Positions 8,253 through 16,671 of a stretch of DNA of 64,000 nucleotides are shown piece after piece. Position 1 is the stretch's first letter. The number at the start of each line of letters is the position of its first letter. The notes under the pieces were generated by a model that worked only from the letters and a program-made list of their open reading frames with translations, was not told the origin of the DNA and did no database searches. Source of the DNA: DASQPA01 sp963757335 (GTDB lineage Bacteria; Acidobacteriota; Thermoanaerobaculia; Multivoradales; UBA5704); assembly GCA_963757335.1 (NCBI GenBank), contig CAVWRJ010000008.1, forward strand, positions 620,001 through 684,000. Direction: 5' to 3'. Both the position numbers and the translations under genes were made by a program.

Positions 8253-9284
8253 CTGTTCGCCCGCGTCGCGACCGTCCTCCGCGGCGGCCTGGCCGAGTCC
8301 TGGCACTTCGGCGCCGCCGCCGTCGTCACCCCGGAGGGGCGGCGGGTGGCGATGCTCGGCGACCCGGGGGCCGCGGAGACCGCGACCTTCCTGCGCTCGG
8401 CGGCCAAGCCCTTCCAGGCCCTGCCGCTGCTCCTGGCCGGCGGCGCCGAGCGCTTCGCCCTGGACGACGCCGACTTAGCCCTCGTCTGTGCCTCCCACAG
8501 CGGTACCCCGGAGCACACCCGGCGCGCCCTCTCGCTCCTCGAACGGGGGGGCTTCGGGGTTGCCGATCTCCTCTGCGGAGCGCACCCGCCGTTCGACCGC
8601 GAGTCGGCGAAAGCCCTGGCGCGGCGCGGGGAGGCCCCCTCGCCCCTCCACAACAACTGCTCGGGCAAGCACGCCGGGATGCTCCTCGCCTGCCGCCTGC
8701 TCGACCTGCCCACGGCCAGTTACGTCGAGCCGGACCACCCCCTCCAGGAGCGCATCCTCGCCCAGCTCGCCGCGCTCGTGGGCTGCGATCGGCAGGCGAT
8801 CGGGATCGGGGTCGACGGCTGCAGCGTGCCGTCCTTCCATCTCCCGATCGAGGCCGCCGCCCGCGGCTATGCCGCCCTCGCCGATCCCGTGGCGGCCGGC
8901 CTGCCGAGCGCGGTCGCCGCCGCCGTCCGCCGGGTGGTGACGGCGATGACCGGCGAGCCCGGGATGGTCGCCGGGCCCGGCCGGTTCACCACCCACCTGA
9001 TGGAGGTCACCGGCGGGCGGGTGCTGGGCAAGGAGGGGGCGGAGGGGTTCTATGCCGCGGCGGTGCGCGGGCCGGTCGCCCTCGGGATCGCGGTCAAGAT
9101 CGCCGACGGCGGCGAGCGCTGCCGGGACGGGGTGGTGCTCGACCTGCTGCGCCAGATGGGATCGCTCTCGGGCGAGGAGTTTGCATCGCTCCGGGAGCAC
9201 TACCGGCCGATCCTCCGCAACTGCCGTGGCCGGGTGGTGGGCGAGGTGAGCCCCGAGGTGGAGCTCGTGGAATGCATCGATTGA
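8253..9284 (+). CDS. L-asparaginase II-type (thermolabile, Rhizobium-like) asparaginase with non-canonical start
   Basis: The protein matches the AnsA/asparaginase II family: LRSAAKPFQALPLL, CASHSGTPEHT, NNCSGKHAGML and VDGCSVPSF are its conserved blocks. It hydrolyses asparagine to aspartate. Homology clearly begins before the first ATG/GTG (8346-8354): the upstream residues VLRGGLAESWHFG are the expected family N-terminus. The only in-frame initiation-like codon covering them is CTG at 8253, six bases after the STAS stop. A start at GTG 8346 would give a 312-residue protein lacking the conserved N-terminal strand. Either CTG initiation by translational coupling or an error is possible. It overlaps the next gene by 13 bases. 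Confidence 0.82.
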   Translation: MFARVATVLRGGLAESWHFGAAAVVTPEGRRVAMLGDPGAAETATFLRSAAKPFQALPLLLAGGAERFALDDADLALVCASHSGTPEHTRRALSLLERGGFGVADLLCGAHPPFDRESAKALARRGEAPSPLHNNCSGKHAGMLLACRLLDLPTASYVEPDHPLQERILAQLAALVGCDRQAIGIGVDGCSVPSFHLPIEAAARGYAALADPVAAGLPSAVAAAVRRVVTAMTGEPGMVAGPGRFTTHLMEVTGGRVLGKEGAEGFYAAAVRGPVALGIAVKIADGGERCRDGVVLDLLRQMGSLSGEEFASLREHYRPILRNCRGRVVGEVSPEVELVECID

Positions 9285-9832
9285 GCGACGACCCCCGCCC
9301 CCGCCCCCGGCGACGACCTGCCCTCCTGGCGCTCGCCGGCCTGGCTTTCGCCGTGCTGCCCCTGGTGAGCTGCCATCCGGTGGCGAGGGTCGAGGGGTGG
9401 TGGGCCCGCAAGCCCCACCCGGCCTTCAAGAAGGTCAACGCGACGGTGGCCTACGAGATCACCCGCGACTCTCCGGGCATCCTCGTCCTCGACCTGCGCC
9501 GGCCGAACGAGTTCCAGAGCGCGACCGGCCACCTGCTGCACGCCTGGAACATCCCCCTGGCCCGGCTTCCCTATCGTCTCCTCGACCTCTCGCCCTACCG
9601 CGAGGAGACCTTCCTCGTCTATTGCCGGGGGAACGACTCCTGCGGCGCCGACGCCATGCGGATCCTCGTCGCCTCCGGTTTCGAGGACGCGGTCCTGATC
9701 GACGGCGGTATCGACCGCTGGATCCACGAGGGCTACAAGACGGTCCTCGCCCTGGCGGGAGCCCCGAAGGGGACCGACTCGGGTCCCCCGGAGCCGCCGA
9801 CCGAGTCCACCCCGCCGCCGCCCGGCATCTGA
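9272..9832 (+). CDS. Rhodanese-like domain lipoprotein
   Basis: 186 residues. An arginine-rich N-terminus and hydrophobic stretch end in a lipobox (LVSC, Cys about residue 34), predicting a lipid-anchored periplasmic protein. The rhodanese domain follows: VLDLRRPNEF, HAWNIPL, and the active-site loop VYCRGNDS with the catalytic cysteine, then DGGIDRW. Rhodaneses move sulfane sulfur. The tail is proline-rich (PPEPPTESTPPPP). It overlaps the asparaginase gene, so expression is probably coupled. Confidence 0.87.
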   Translation: MHRLSDDPRPRPRRRPALLALAGLAFAVLPLVSCHPVARVEGWWARKPHPAFKKVNATVAYEITRDSPGILVLDLRRPNEFQSATGHLLHAWNIPLARLPYRLLDLSPYREETFLVYCRGNDSCGADAMRILVASGFEDAVLIDGGIDRWIHEGYKTVLALAGAPKGTDSGPPEPPTESTPPPPGI

Positions 9833-9836
9833 TTCG

Positions 9837-9931
9837 GGTACTGGGTCCGTTTGAACCTGCGGGCGGCCTCCTTCGGGCGCTCCGCGCAGCCAGTCGCCCG
9901 TCCTCGGATTTCAAACCGACCCAGTACCAGG
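9837..9931 (-). repeat. Intergenic palindromic repeat, copy C (reverse core)
   Basis: Arms ggtactgggtccgtttgaa and ttcaaaccgacccagtacc flank the shared core in reverse orientation (cctgcgggcggcctccttcg ... cgcccgtcctcg). It fills most of the gap between the rhodanese lipoprotein and the FAD-linked oxidase. Confidence 0.9.
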
Positions 9932-10012
9932 CACTCTCTCCCTTGCCTCCCCACGCGCAATCGGCTACAAAGACTCAAGGCCGACTTGTCGCCGCCTCCA
10001 GGAGATCCTGTT

Positions 10013-11467
10013 ATGACCGTAGATACCGCCCGCCCGACGACCGACATTTTGAGCGAGCTGCAGGAGCTCCTGGGGGACCGCCTGCTCCTCGCCGAGGAGG
10101 ACCGCGCTCGCGCCCGCTCCGACTTTGGGCGGATGGTGGATCACCTGCCCGCCGCCGTGGCGCGCTGCCGGGACGCCGCCGACGTCGCCGCGGTCGTCCG
10201 CTTCTGCCGTGAGCACCGCATCCCGGTGGTGCCGCGCGGCCAGGCCCACACCCAGAGCGGCCAGGCGACGAGCGAGGGGGGCGTCGTCGTTGACACCGCC
10301 GAGATGGCGGCGATCTCGATCCATCCCCAGGGCCCGGAAAACCCGGACGGCCCCACCGCCACCTGCGGCGCCGGGGTGATCTGGCGCGATCTCGTCGCCG
10401 CCTCCCTGGAGCAGGGGCTGGTGCCGCGGGTGCTCACCAACAACCTCGGGGTGAGCATCGCCGGCACCCTGTCGGTGGCCGGCCTCGGGGTGGCGAGCTT
10501 CCGCTACGGCACCCAGGCCGACAACGCTCTCGAGCTCGAAGTGGTGACCGGCACGGGCGACATCGTCCGCTGCTCGCGGCAGGAGAACCGCGACCTCTTC
10601 GACGCCGTGCGCTGCGGCCTCGGCCAGTTCGGCATCATCACCCGGGCTGAGCTCCGCCTCCGGGCCTGCAAGCCGACGGTGCGAAAGTACTACCTGCTCT
10701 ACGACGACCTCGGGGTGTTCATGGCGGACGTGCAGCGGGTCATGCACCCGGACAACCCCACCTTCTCCTCGGTCGAGTCCTGGTGCACCTCGTGCCTGCA
10801 AGGGATCAAGAAGATCGGCGACGGGATGGTCCTCGGCGAGGGGATGCAGACCTTCGCCGCCTGGTTCTACCCCGTCCACCTGACGGTCGAGATCGACGGA
10901 ACGGAGGACCCGGACAGCGGGGAGGTGCTCGCCGGTCTCCGCCACTATCGGCACGTCCACACCGAAGACTTCACCCAGCACGAGTTCCTGAACCGCATGG
11001 ACCCGATCTTCGAGCTCTGGCGGCGCAGCGGCTACTGGGACATGCCGCACCCCTGGATGGAGACCGTCCTCCCCTGGGACACGGCAGAGGAGTTCATCGA
11101 GCAGGCGCTCTCGATCACCCCGCCGCAGGCGCTCGGACCGGGTGGTCACATCCTCCTCTGGCCGGCCTACACCCACACCTCCGACGTGCCGCTCTTCATG
11201 CACCCGGAGGGCGACTTCGTCATGGGCTGGGGGATTCTCCCGGGGGTGCCGCCGGCCTTCCTGGCGCGCGGCCTGGCCCAGCTCGACATGGCGAGCGAGC
11301 TGTCGATCCACTACGGTGGCAAGCGCTATCTCTCGGGCTACATTACCTTCGATACGGTGGAGAAGTGGGCGGCGCACTTCGGCGACCGCTGGCCGCAGGT
11401 CCTCGCAGCCAAGAAGAAGTTCGATCCGGACGGCATCCTGGCGCCCGGGTTCATCCTCTACGAGTAG
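10013..11467 (+). CDS. FAD-binding oxidoreductase, PCMH/VAO type (cytokinin dehydrogenase-like)
   Basis: 484 residues. The PCMH-type FAD domain occupies about residues 40-215: PVVPRGQAHTQSGQ is the adenine/pyrophosphate loop, and TNNLGVSIAGTLSVAGLG is the second conserved FAD segment. The C-terminal half carries substrate-domain features such as FDPDGILAPG near the end, normal for FAD_binding_4 enzymes. The layout resembles cytokinin dehydrogenase and other alcohol/amine oxidases; no covalent-flavin histidine can be assigned with confidence. AGGAG lies nine bases before the ATG. Substrate unknown. Confidence 0.83.
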   Translation: MTVDTARPTTDILSELQELLGDRLLLAEEDRARARSDFGRMVDHLPAAVARCRDAADVAAVVRFCREHRIPVVPRGQAHTQSGQATSEGGVVVDTAEMAAISIHPQGPENPDGPTATCGAGVIWRDLVAASLEQGLVPRVLTNNLGVSIAGTLSVAGLGVASFRYGTQADNALELEVVTGTGDIVRCSRQENRDLFDAVRCGLGQFGIITRAELRLRACKPTVRKYYLLYDDLGVFMADVQRVMHPDNPTFSSVESWCTSCLQGIKKIGDGMVLGEGMQTFAAWFYPVHLTVEIDGTEDPDSGEVLAGLRHYRHVHTEDFTQHEFLNRMDPIFELWRRSGYWDMPHPWMETVLPWDTAEEFIEQALSITPPQALGPGGHILLWPAYTHTSDVPLFMHPEGDFVMGWGILPGVPPAFLARGLAQLDMASELSIHYGGKRYLSGYITFDTVEKWAAHFGDRWPQVLAAKKKFDPDGILAPGFILYE

Positions 11468-11479
11468 CCGGAAAGAGCT

Positions 11480-12439
11480 TCACCTCAGCCGCTTTATGGT
11501 CTTTACCTGGAGGGTCTTCCCCTGCTCCTGGCAGGGGCCGCCCTCGACGAGGCTCGCAGTCAGGCTCACCCGGTCGCCGGTCTTGAAGCCCTTGAGGTCG
11601 CCGGTCAGGGTGTAGAGCTCCCCCTTCTCCGAGCGGAAGGCCTGGCACTCGACCCCTTCGCCGGTCAGGCTGCCGGCGAGAGTGAGCACCTCCCGCTTCA
11701 TCCGGGCCTCGGGCTCGTCCCCCTGCGAGTCGGCGAGCCGGATCTGCTCGACAACCAGGGTCGTCCCCTGCTGGCAGGTCGAAACTTCCGCCACCGACCC
11801 GGTGACCCGCACCTTGTCGCCCACGGCCAGGCCGTGGAGGTTGCCGGTCAGGGTATAAAGCCGGCCGTCGCTGCCGCGGAGAGCCTGGCACTCGACCCCC
11901 TCGCCGGTCAGCGTGCCGCGCACCGTGATCGAGCCCTTGCGGACTCGCTCCAGGGGCGCCGGTCCGCCAGCGAAGCCGGAGAAGCCGGTGAAGCCGGCGA
12001 GGCGGGGCGCAGGGTTCTCCGGGTTCTCCGGGAGCTCTGGAAGCCCGGGGAGCTGGGCTCGCCGCCGGCTGGGCTGCAAGGAGGCGCCCCGCGGCAGGTC
12101 CGGCCGGGCGCTCTCCACCCGGATCGTCGTCCCCTCCAGGCAGGAGCTTGGCGCGCCTCGGGTTCCGGTGACGGAGATGCGGTCCCCGGTGGTGAACGAG
12201 CCGAGATTGCCGACCAGGGCGTACTGATTGCCCTGGTCGTCGGTCAGGATCCGGCAGCGACCCTCGACGTTCAAGGTCCCCGCGGCGCGGATCTTCCCGC
12301 TGTCGCCTGCCGGGACGGCCGTGGGGCCGGCGATCGCCGCCATCCCCGCCATGCCGGCCTGGACCGGCGCGGCGGGGAGGAGGAGCGCCGCGGCGAGGAG
12401 CGCTGCTGGCACGAGCTCAAAAATGTGTCGACTTCTCAT
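11480..12439 (-). CDS. Exported protein with three tandem DUF5818-like domains
   Basis: 319 residues from the ATG at 12439 (an upstream ATG would add 27 residues ahead of the signal peptide). A signal peptide ends near APVQAG. Three repeats of about 75-80 residues follow, each with the pattern G-x-G-R/VEC-x-x-L/F, GxLYTLTGxLxGxxxGD-x-V-x-V and a second cysteine before G-TT-x-V; examples begin GTLNVEGRC, GTLTGEGVEC and GSLTGEGVEC. The two cysteines per repeat could form a disulfide in the periplasm. The fold reads as small OB-like beta barrels (inference). Two single-domain relatives lie at 12.5 and 14.1 kb. Function unknown. Confidence 0.8.
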   Translation of the reverse strand: MRSRHIFELVPAALLAAALLLPAAPVQAGMAGMAAIAGPTAVPAGDSGKIRAAGTLNVEGRCRILTDDQGNQYALVGNLGSFTTGDRISVTGTRGAPSSCLEGTTIRVESARPDLPRGASLQPSRRRAQLPGLPELPENPENPAPRLAGFTGFSGFAGGPAPLERVRKGSITVRGTLTGEGVECQALRGSDGRLYTLTGNLHGLAVGDKVRVTGSVAEVSTCQQGTTLVVEQIRLADSQGDEPEARMKREVLTLAGSLTGEGVECQAFRSEKGELYTLTGDLKGFKTGDRVSLTASLVEGGPCQEQGKTLQVKTIKRLR

Positions 12440-12538
12440 GTCCGTCTCCGATGCACCCGCGGATGGGCGCTCGTTCGAGCTTACGGATGCGCCGCCTCGA
12501 GCGCCTGTCCGCCGCGCCACTGTACCGGTCCCTGCGGT

Positions 12539-12997
12539 CTAGTCACGGCCGTTGCGATCGTAGGTGCCGTGACTGTGGCGGCCCCGGCCGGAGCGGGGGT
12601 TGTAGCCGCGGTTGGCGGCGGCCCACTGCTCGAAGGAGCCATTCTGGACCTGGTCGTAGTAGGTCGTCCGGTGCTTGTCGTCGGCCCAGATCGCCTGCAC
12701 CCCGGTGACGTTCACCCCCGTGCCGGCGCCGCAGCCGGAGCCGTCGACGAAGCGGCCCTCGACGCGGACGTGATCGCCGGTCTGCAGACCGCCGACGGCA
12801 CCGACGAGGTTATAGAGCTTGCCGTCGTGCTCGCGGAGGGTCATGCACCCGCGTCCCTGGCTGTTGAGATAGCCGTCGACATGGACGACGCTCGGGTCGC
12901 CGGCGGCGCGGGCGGCGCCAGGCAGGGTGAGAGCGGCGGCGACCAGCAGGGCGGGTCCGAGAAGTCGGCTGCGGTGCTTCAGGTTCATGCGGTTCAT
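12539..12997 (-). CDS. Exported single DUF5818-like domain protein
   Basis: 152 residues from the ATG at 12997, which has AGGAG eight bases upstream. Signal peptide ending ARAAG, then one domain (VHVDGYLNSQGRGC ... LYNLVGAVGGLQTGDHVRVEG ... GC) like those in the neighbouring gene, and a basic, Arg/Asn/Tyr-rich tail (NRGYNPRSGRGRH) not seen in the relatives. It lies upstream of the three-domain gene on the same strand, 99 bases apart. Function unknown. Confidence 0.78.
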   Translation of the reverse strand: MNRMNLKHRSRLLGPALLVAAALTLPGAARAAGDPSVVHVDGYLNSQGRGCMTLREHDGKLYNLVGAVGGLQTGDHVRVEGRFVDGSGCGAGTGVNVTGVQAIWADDKHRTTYYDQVQNGSFEQWAAANRGYNPRSGRGRHSHGTYDRNGRD

Positions 12998-13189
12998 GGC
13001 GGTTCTCCTCGTTAATTTCTTGGAGGGCGATGCCGGCCCCTCCGGTTGAGAGATAGAGCAAGGTAGATGCCAGAGACACAAACCTAAAGAAATCAGTAGG
13101 TTGAAATTTTTGCCAGACCAGGAGCGCCGGCGAGTGTCCTCCCTGGATGGCGACCTCCGGCGGGAGCGTTTCTGATAGCCTCCCCAGTC

Positions 13190-14059
13190 ATGTCAGAACC
13201 GATCCTCATCCGCATTGCCCACAGCCCGGATTCCGACGACGCCTTCATGTTCTACGCCCTGACCCAGGGGCAGCTGGCGATCGACGGGCTGCGAATCGAG
13301 CACGTCCTCTCCGACATCGAGAGCCTGAACCAGGCGGCCTTTCATGGGACCTACGAGATCACCGCCTTCTCCTTCCACGCCTACGCCCATCTCGCCGACC
13401 AGTACCAGATCATGCCCTCGGGGGCGAGCTTCGGCGACGGCTACGGGCCGATCGTCGTCGCGCGCCGACCCTACACCCGCGAGGAGCTGGCCGGGGTGCG
13501 GATCGCCATCCCCGGCGAGCTGACGACGGCCCATCTCGCCCTCCGCCTCTGGCAGCCGCGGGTCGAGACGACGATCGTCCCCTTCGACCGGATTCTGGAG
13601 GTGGTGCGGGACGGCGAGGCCGAGGCCGGGGTCGTCATCCACGAGGGGCAGCTCACCTACCCCGAGATGGGGCTCGTCAAGGTGGTCGATGTGGGGGAGT
13701 GGTGGAAGGGGGAGACCGGGCTACCCCTGCCGCTCGGCGGCAACGGCATCCGCCGCAGCCTGGGGGAGGATCTGAAGCGTCGCCTCTGCGGGCTGCTCAC
13801 CGAGAGCATCGAGTACGGGCTCGACCACCGAGAAGAGGCGCTCGGCTACGCCGTCCGCTACGCCCGCGGCCTGGAGGACGACCCGGAGCGCTCGGACCGC
13901 TTTGTGGAGATGTATGTGAACGACTGGACTCGGGACTACGGGGAGGTGGGACGGAAAGCGGTCCAACTGCTGCTGGACCGGGGTTACGAGGCAGGGATTC
14001 TGCCCCGCCGGATCGAGGCCGAGTTCATCGGGGCCAGTCGGGCGGGCGAGCGGAGCTGA
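13190..14059 (+). CDS. mqnD: 1,4-dihydroxy-6-naphthoate synthase (menaquinone, futalosine pathway)
   Basis: 289 residues, the family's usual length. The N-terminal HSPDSDDAFMFYAL and the segment VIHEGQLTYPEMGL are diagnostic of MqnD, which converts cyclic dehypoxanthinyl futalosine to 1,4-dihydroxy-6-naphthoate. The protein has a periplasmic-binding-protein-like fold but no signal peptide, so it is cytosolic. It implies that this organism makes menaquinone by the futalosine route. No other mqn gene is in the window. Confidence 0.92.
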   Translation: MSEPILIRIAHSPDSDDAFMFYALTQGQLAIDGLRIEHVLSDIESLNQAAFHGTYEITAFSFHAYAHLADQYQIMPSGASFGDGYGPIVVARRPYTREELAGVRIAIPGELTTAHLALRLWQPRVETTIVPFDRILEVVRDGEAEAGVVIHEGQLTYPEMGLVKVVDVGEWWKGETGLPLPLGGNGIRRSLGEDLKRRLCGLLTESIEYGLDHREEALGYAVRYARGLEDDPERSDRFVEMYVNDWTRDYGEVGRKAVQLLLDRGYEAGILPRRIEAEFIGASRAGERS

Positions 14060-14071
14060 TCAGCGGCCCGA

Positions 14072-14431
14072 TCAGCGCCCATGACCGGCGACGATCGGCT
14101 CCGCGTCGGCCACCGCGGTGCCGACGATCCCGGCGCGCTGCGGCATGAGGCTCAGGCCGGGCATGCAGCCCTTGGTCTTCACCACATAACCCTCGACCCA
14201 GACGTGCTGGCCGGGCTTCGAGCCTTCGAGGTCGCGGGCCAGGCTGTAGCGCTGGCCGTCGGCCGTCTTCACCTGCACGCAGCCGAACTGGCCCTGGGTG
14301 ATCTCGCCTTCCAGGCGGACCTCTTTTTGGGGCTCCGTCTGCGGCTTGGAAGTCGCATGCATGCAAGCAGTTGCGAGCAGGGCGACGGGGAGGACCAGAA
14401 GCAGGACGATGTCACGATTCTTTCTCATCAT
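14072..14431 (-). CDS. DUF5818-like lipoprotein
   Basis: 119 residues. The N-terminus has a lipobox (LLATAC, Cys23), so the product is probably lipid-anchored. The body is one copy of the two-cysteine domain seen at 11.5-13 kb: GEITQGQFGCVQV, YSLARDLEGSKPGQHVWVEG, then KGCMPG. It converges on mqnD with 12 bases between stops. Function unknown. Confidence 0.75.
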   Translation of the reverse strand: MMRKNRDIVLLLVLPVALLATACMHATSKPQTEPQKEVRLEGEITQGQFGCVQVKTADGQRYSLARDLEGSKPGQHVWVEGYVVKTKGCMPGLSLMPQRAGIVGTAVADAEPIVAGHGR

Positions 14432-14530
14432 GGCGTTTATCTCCTCGCGTTGCTCCGACTCACATACGGGACTTTAGCAAGGGTCGTGCCAAGGGTCGTG
14501 CCACTCATTCTTCTGATAGCCTTTTTGCCG

Positions 14531-15217
14531 ATGCGGCATTCTACCTCGGATTCCTCCTCCCGGTACCGGCCGGCGGCCCTGGTCTTCGACCTCGACGGCA
14601 CCCTGATCGATTCCCGCCGGGACATCACGACGGCGATCAACCGGATGCGCGGCGAGTACGGCCTGCCGCCGCTCACCCTGGAGCAGGTGGTGACGATGGT
14701 GGGGGAGGGGGCCCGGGTGCTGATCGAACGGGCGGTGGGCGAGGAGCTGCCGGCGGCGGAGCTGGCCCCGGCCCTCGCCCGTTATCTCGCCTTCTACGAC
14801 GAGGTGCTCCTCGACACCACCCGTCCCTACCCGGGGGTGCCGGAGATGCTCGCGGCGCTCGCCGCGGTCTACCCCGTGGCGCTCCTCTCGAACAAGGGGG
14901 AGAGGGCCTCGCGCCGGATCTTGGCGGGCCTCGGGCTCGCTCCCCTCTTCCGGCTGATCCTCGGAGGGGACAGTCTGCCCACCCGTAAACCCGACCCCGC
15001 CGGCCTCCGGCTCGCGGCCGGCCGGCTGGGCGTCGGGGCCGAGGACCTCATGCTGATCGGCGACACCCGTATCGACGGCGAAACCGCCCGGGCCGCGGGC
15101 TCCCTCTTCGGCCTCGTCGAGTGGGGTTTCCCCCGGCCCCCAGCGCTCGACGGCATCGCCGCCGACCTGCGGGCGAAGGAGCCCGCCGAGGTGAGCGCGG
15201 CTCTCCTCGGGAGGTGA
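14531..15217 (+). CDS. HAD-superfamily phosphatase, phosphoglycolate phosphatase-like
   Basis: 228 residues. Motif I VFDLDGTLIDS, motif II LLSNKGE (Ser/Asn position), motif III lysine in TRKPDP, and motif IV LMLIGDTRID are all present, with a helical cap between I and II (subclass IA). This is the arrangement of Gph, which dephosphorylates 2-phosphoglycolate, but the class has many substrates. The ATG at 14531 is the nearest that keeps motif I about 15 residues in. The 3' end abuts the first 21-bp repeat array. Confidence 0.87.
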   Translation: MRHSTSDSSSRYRPAALVFDLDGTLIDSRRDITTAINRMRGEYGLPPLTLEQVVTMVGEGARVLIERAVGEELPAAELAPALARYLAFYDEVLLDTTRPYPGVPEMLAALAAVYPVALLSNKGERASRRILAGLGLAPLFRLILGGDSLPTRKPDPAGLRLAAGRLGVGAEDLMLIGDTRIDGETARAAGSLFGLVEWGFPRPPALDGIAADLRAKEPAEVSAALLGR

Positions 15218-15237
15218 AGCCGTTTCAGACTGCCCAT

Positions 15238-15500
15238 TTCCAGGACGGGAATGTGCATTTCTGAACTGGAAATGTGCATTTCTGAAACGGAAAAGAGCTT
15301 TTCGCAGTTGGAAAAGCTCTTTTCCAGATCGGGAAAGAGCTTTTCCAGGACCGAAAAGCTCTTTTCCAAGTCGGAAATGAGCTTTTCTGAACCAGAAATG
15401 AGCTTTTCCGAGCTCGAAAAGAGCTTTTCTGAGTTAGAAAAGAGCTTTTCGCGCCCAGAAAAGCTCATTTCCAACTCGGAAAAGAGCTTTCCGGGCGCCT
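15238..15500. repeat. 21-bp-period array R1 (core ggaaaagagcttttcc)
   Basis: About twelve units, each a near-palindromic 14-16 base core (gaaaagagcttttc or gaaaagctcttttc; first units gaaatgtgcatttc) joined by a 5-7 base variable spacer (for example gcagtt, agatcg, aggacc, aagtcg). Core starts fall at exact 21-base steps (15289, 15310, 15331). Because 21 is three times seven and the core is palindromic, both strands read as heptad-like peptide (SFSELEK type), but no ribosome site or supporting frame is seen. It fills the gap between the HAD gene and the dienelactone hydrolase. Confidence 0.9.
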
Positions 15501-15530
15501 CTCCCCTTCTTCAGCGACCAAGATGCCGGC

Positions 15531-16391
15531 TTACGTCCGCTTGAGGTTCCGAGCCAGGAACTCGACCGTCCGCTTCCAGGCGTCGTTCGCGGCCTCGGGC
15601 TGGTAGTTGCCGCCGGAGGCATTGGCGAAGGCGTGCTTGGCGTTGGGGTAGACGTGGGTTTCGACCGACTTGCCCAAGCCCTTCAAGGTCGACTCGAACC
15701 GCTGGATGGTGGCCGCCGGGATGCTCTGGTCCTGGCCACCGAAGAAGCCAAGGATGGGCATCCCAAGGGTCTTCAATTTGGCGGGATCGGTCTCCAGGCG
15801 ACCGTAGTAGATGACCGTGGCGCCGATCTTGTCCGGCAGGAGGAGGGCGGTGGCGAGCGACCAGCCGCCGCCGAAGCACCAGCCGATGACGCCCACCCGG
15901 GGCGCGTGCTGCTCGGCGGTCAGGTAGCGGTAGGCCTGGCGCAGGTTCTCCTCGCCGGTCGCGGAGTTCTTCAAGGTGGCCTGCATCAACTGGGTGGCCT
16001 GCTCGGGGGTGTCCGCCTTGACCCCGCCGTAGAGGTCGACGGCGAGCGCGGCGTAGCCCTCGCCGGCCAGCCGGCGGGCCATGTCGCGGATGTTGTCGTT
16101 CAAACCCCACCACTCGTGGATGACGATGATCCCTGGGAGCGGCCCGGTGGCCCCCTGAGGTTTGGCGAAGAAGCCGTGGAGCTTCTGGCCGCCGGCCTCG
16201 CCGTAGACGACGTTCTCGCCGGTCACCGGGGCCGACGGGGCCGTCCGCGCCGCCGCGGTGGGGGTGGGATGGTCTCCCTTGTGCTCGGCCGCCATCCTCT
16301 TGAGATCCCCCGCTGGATCGGAGCCGGCGAACACCGCTCCGGCGCCGCAGGTCAGCAGGCTTAGCAAGGTCAGGAACAATTGCGTCTTCAT
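15531..16391 (-). CDS. Secreted dienelactone hydrolase family protein
   Basis: 286 residues with a signal peptide (hydrophobic to about residue 22, ending VFAGS). Alpha/beta hydrolase of the DLH family: VIHEWWGLN, then the nucleophile elbow GWCFGGG (Cys as nucleophile), the acid in FGGQDQ and the histidine in PNAKHAF. The family opens dienelactones or related esters; exported acidobacterial members have unknown substrates. The spacing of the triad is normal, so the protein should be active. Confidence 0.9.
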   Translation of the reverse strand: MKTQLFLTLLSLLTCGAGAVFAGSDPAGDLKRMAAEHKGDHPTPTAAARTAPSAPVTGENVVYGEAGGQKLHGFFAKPQGATGPLPGIIVIHEWWGLNDNIRDMARRLAGEGYAALAVDLYGGVKADTPEQATQLMQATLKNSATGEENLRQAYRYLTAEQHAPRVGVIGWCFGGGWSLATALLLPDKIGATVIYYGRLETDPAKLKTLGMPILGFFGGQDQSIPAATIQRFESTLKGLGKSVETHVYPNAKHAFANASGGNYQPEAANDAWKRTVEFLARNLKRT

Positions 16392-16440
16392 GATGTCTCT
16401 CCTTCCGTCAGTCCAGAATCTTCTCTATCACAAAGTCGAG

Positions 16441-16530
16441 CGGCACTGGGTCCGTTTGAAACCTGCGGGCCGGGCTCCTTCGGGCGCGGAGCGCAGCCAG
16501 TCGCTGGTCCTCGGTTCAAGCGGACCCATC
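16441..16530 (-). repeat. Intergenic palindromic repeat, copy D (reverse core)
   Basis: Left arm cactgggtccgtttgaa and right arm ttcaagcggaccc flank the reversed core (cctgcgggccgggctccttc ... cgctggtcctcgg). It lies between the hydrolase gene and the leader of the 16.7-kb peptide gene. Confidence 0.88.
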
Positions 16531-16615
16531 AACCAGCCGAAGTTGGAAGGTCGATCGTTTCGTCGCGCACAAGAATGTCCCGGTTTCGTATACCAGGAAC
16601 GTCCTATGTAGTAGA

Positions 16616-16655
16616 GACAGGCTTCGGGAGCCTTCTGCCCCCGGGACGACCTGTC
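16616..16655 (+). promoter_or_regulatory. Structured 5' leader of peptide gene, copy 1
   Basis: Six-base-pair outer stem gacagg (16616-16621) / cctgtc (16650-16655), enclosing a GC-rich interior in which cggg (16625-16628) can pair with cccg (16640-16643). The ribosome site aaggagag starts six bases later. The layout matches the leaders of the peptide genes at 26.7 and 28.9 kb. Confidence 0.55.
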
Positions 16656-16671
16656 CAGCAAGGAGAGAATT

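Noticed and set aside
15238..15500. CRISPR array
   Set aside because: Period is 21 bases with 5-7 base spacers, far too short, and no cas genes are in the window.
15251..15544. A heptad-repeat protein (SFSELEK-type) encoded by array R1
   Set aside because: The unit length is a multiple of three and palindromic, so heptad patterns appear on both strands; there is no ribosome site, and the analogous array R3 is full of stops.
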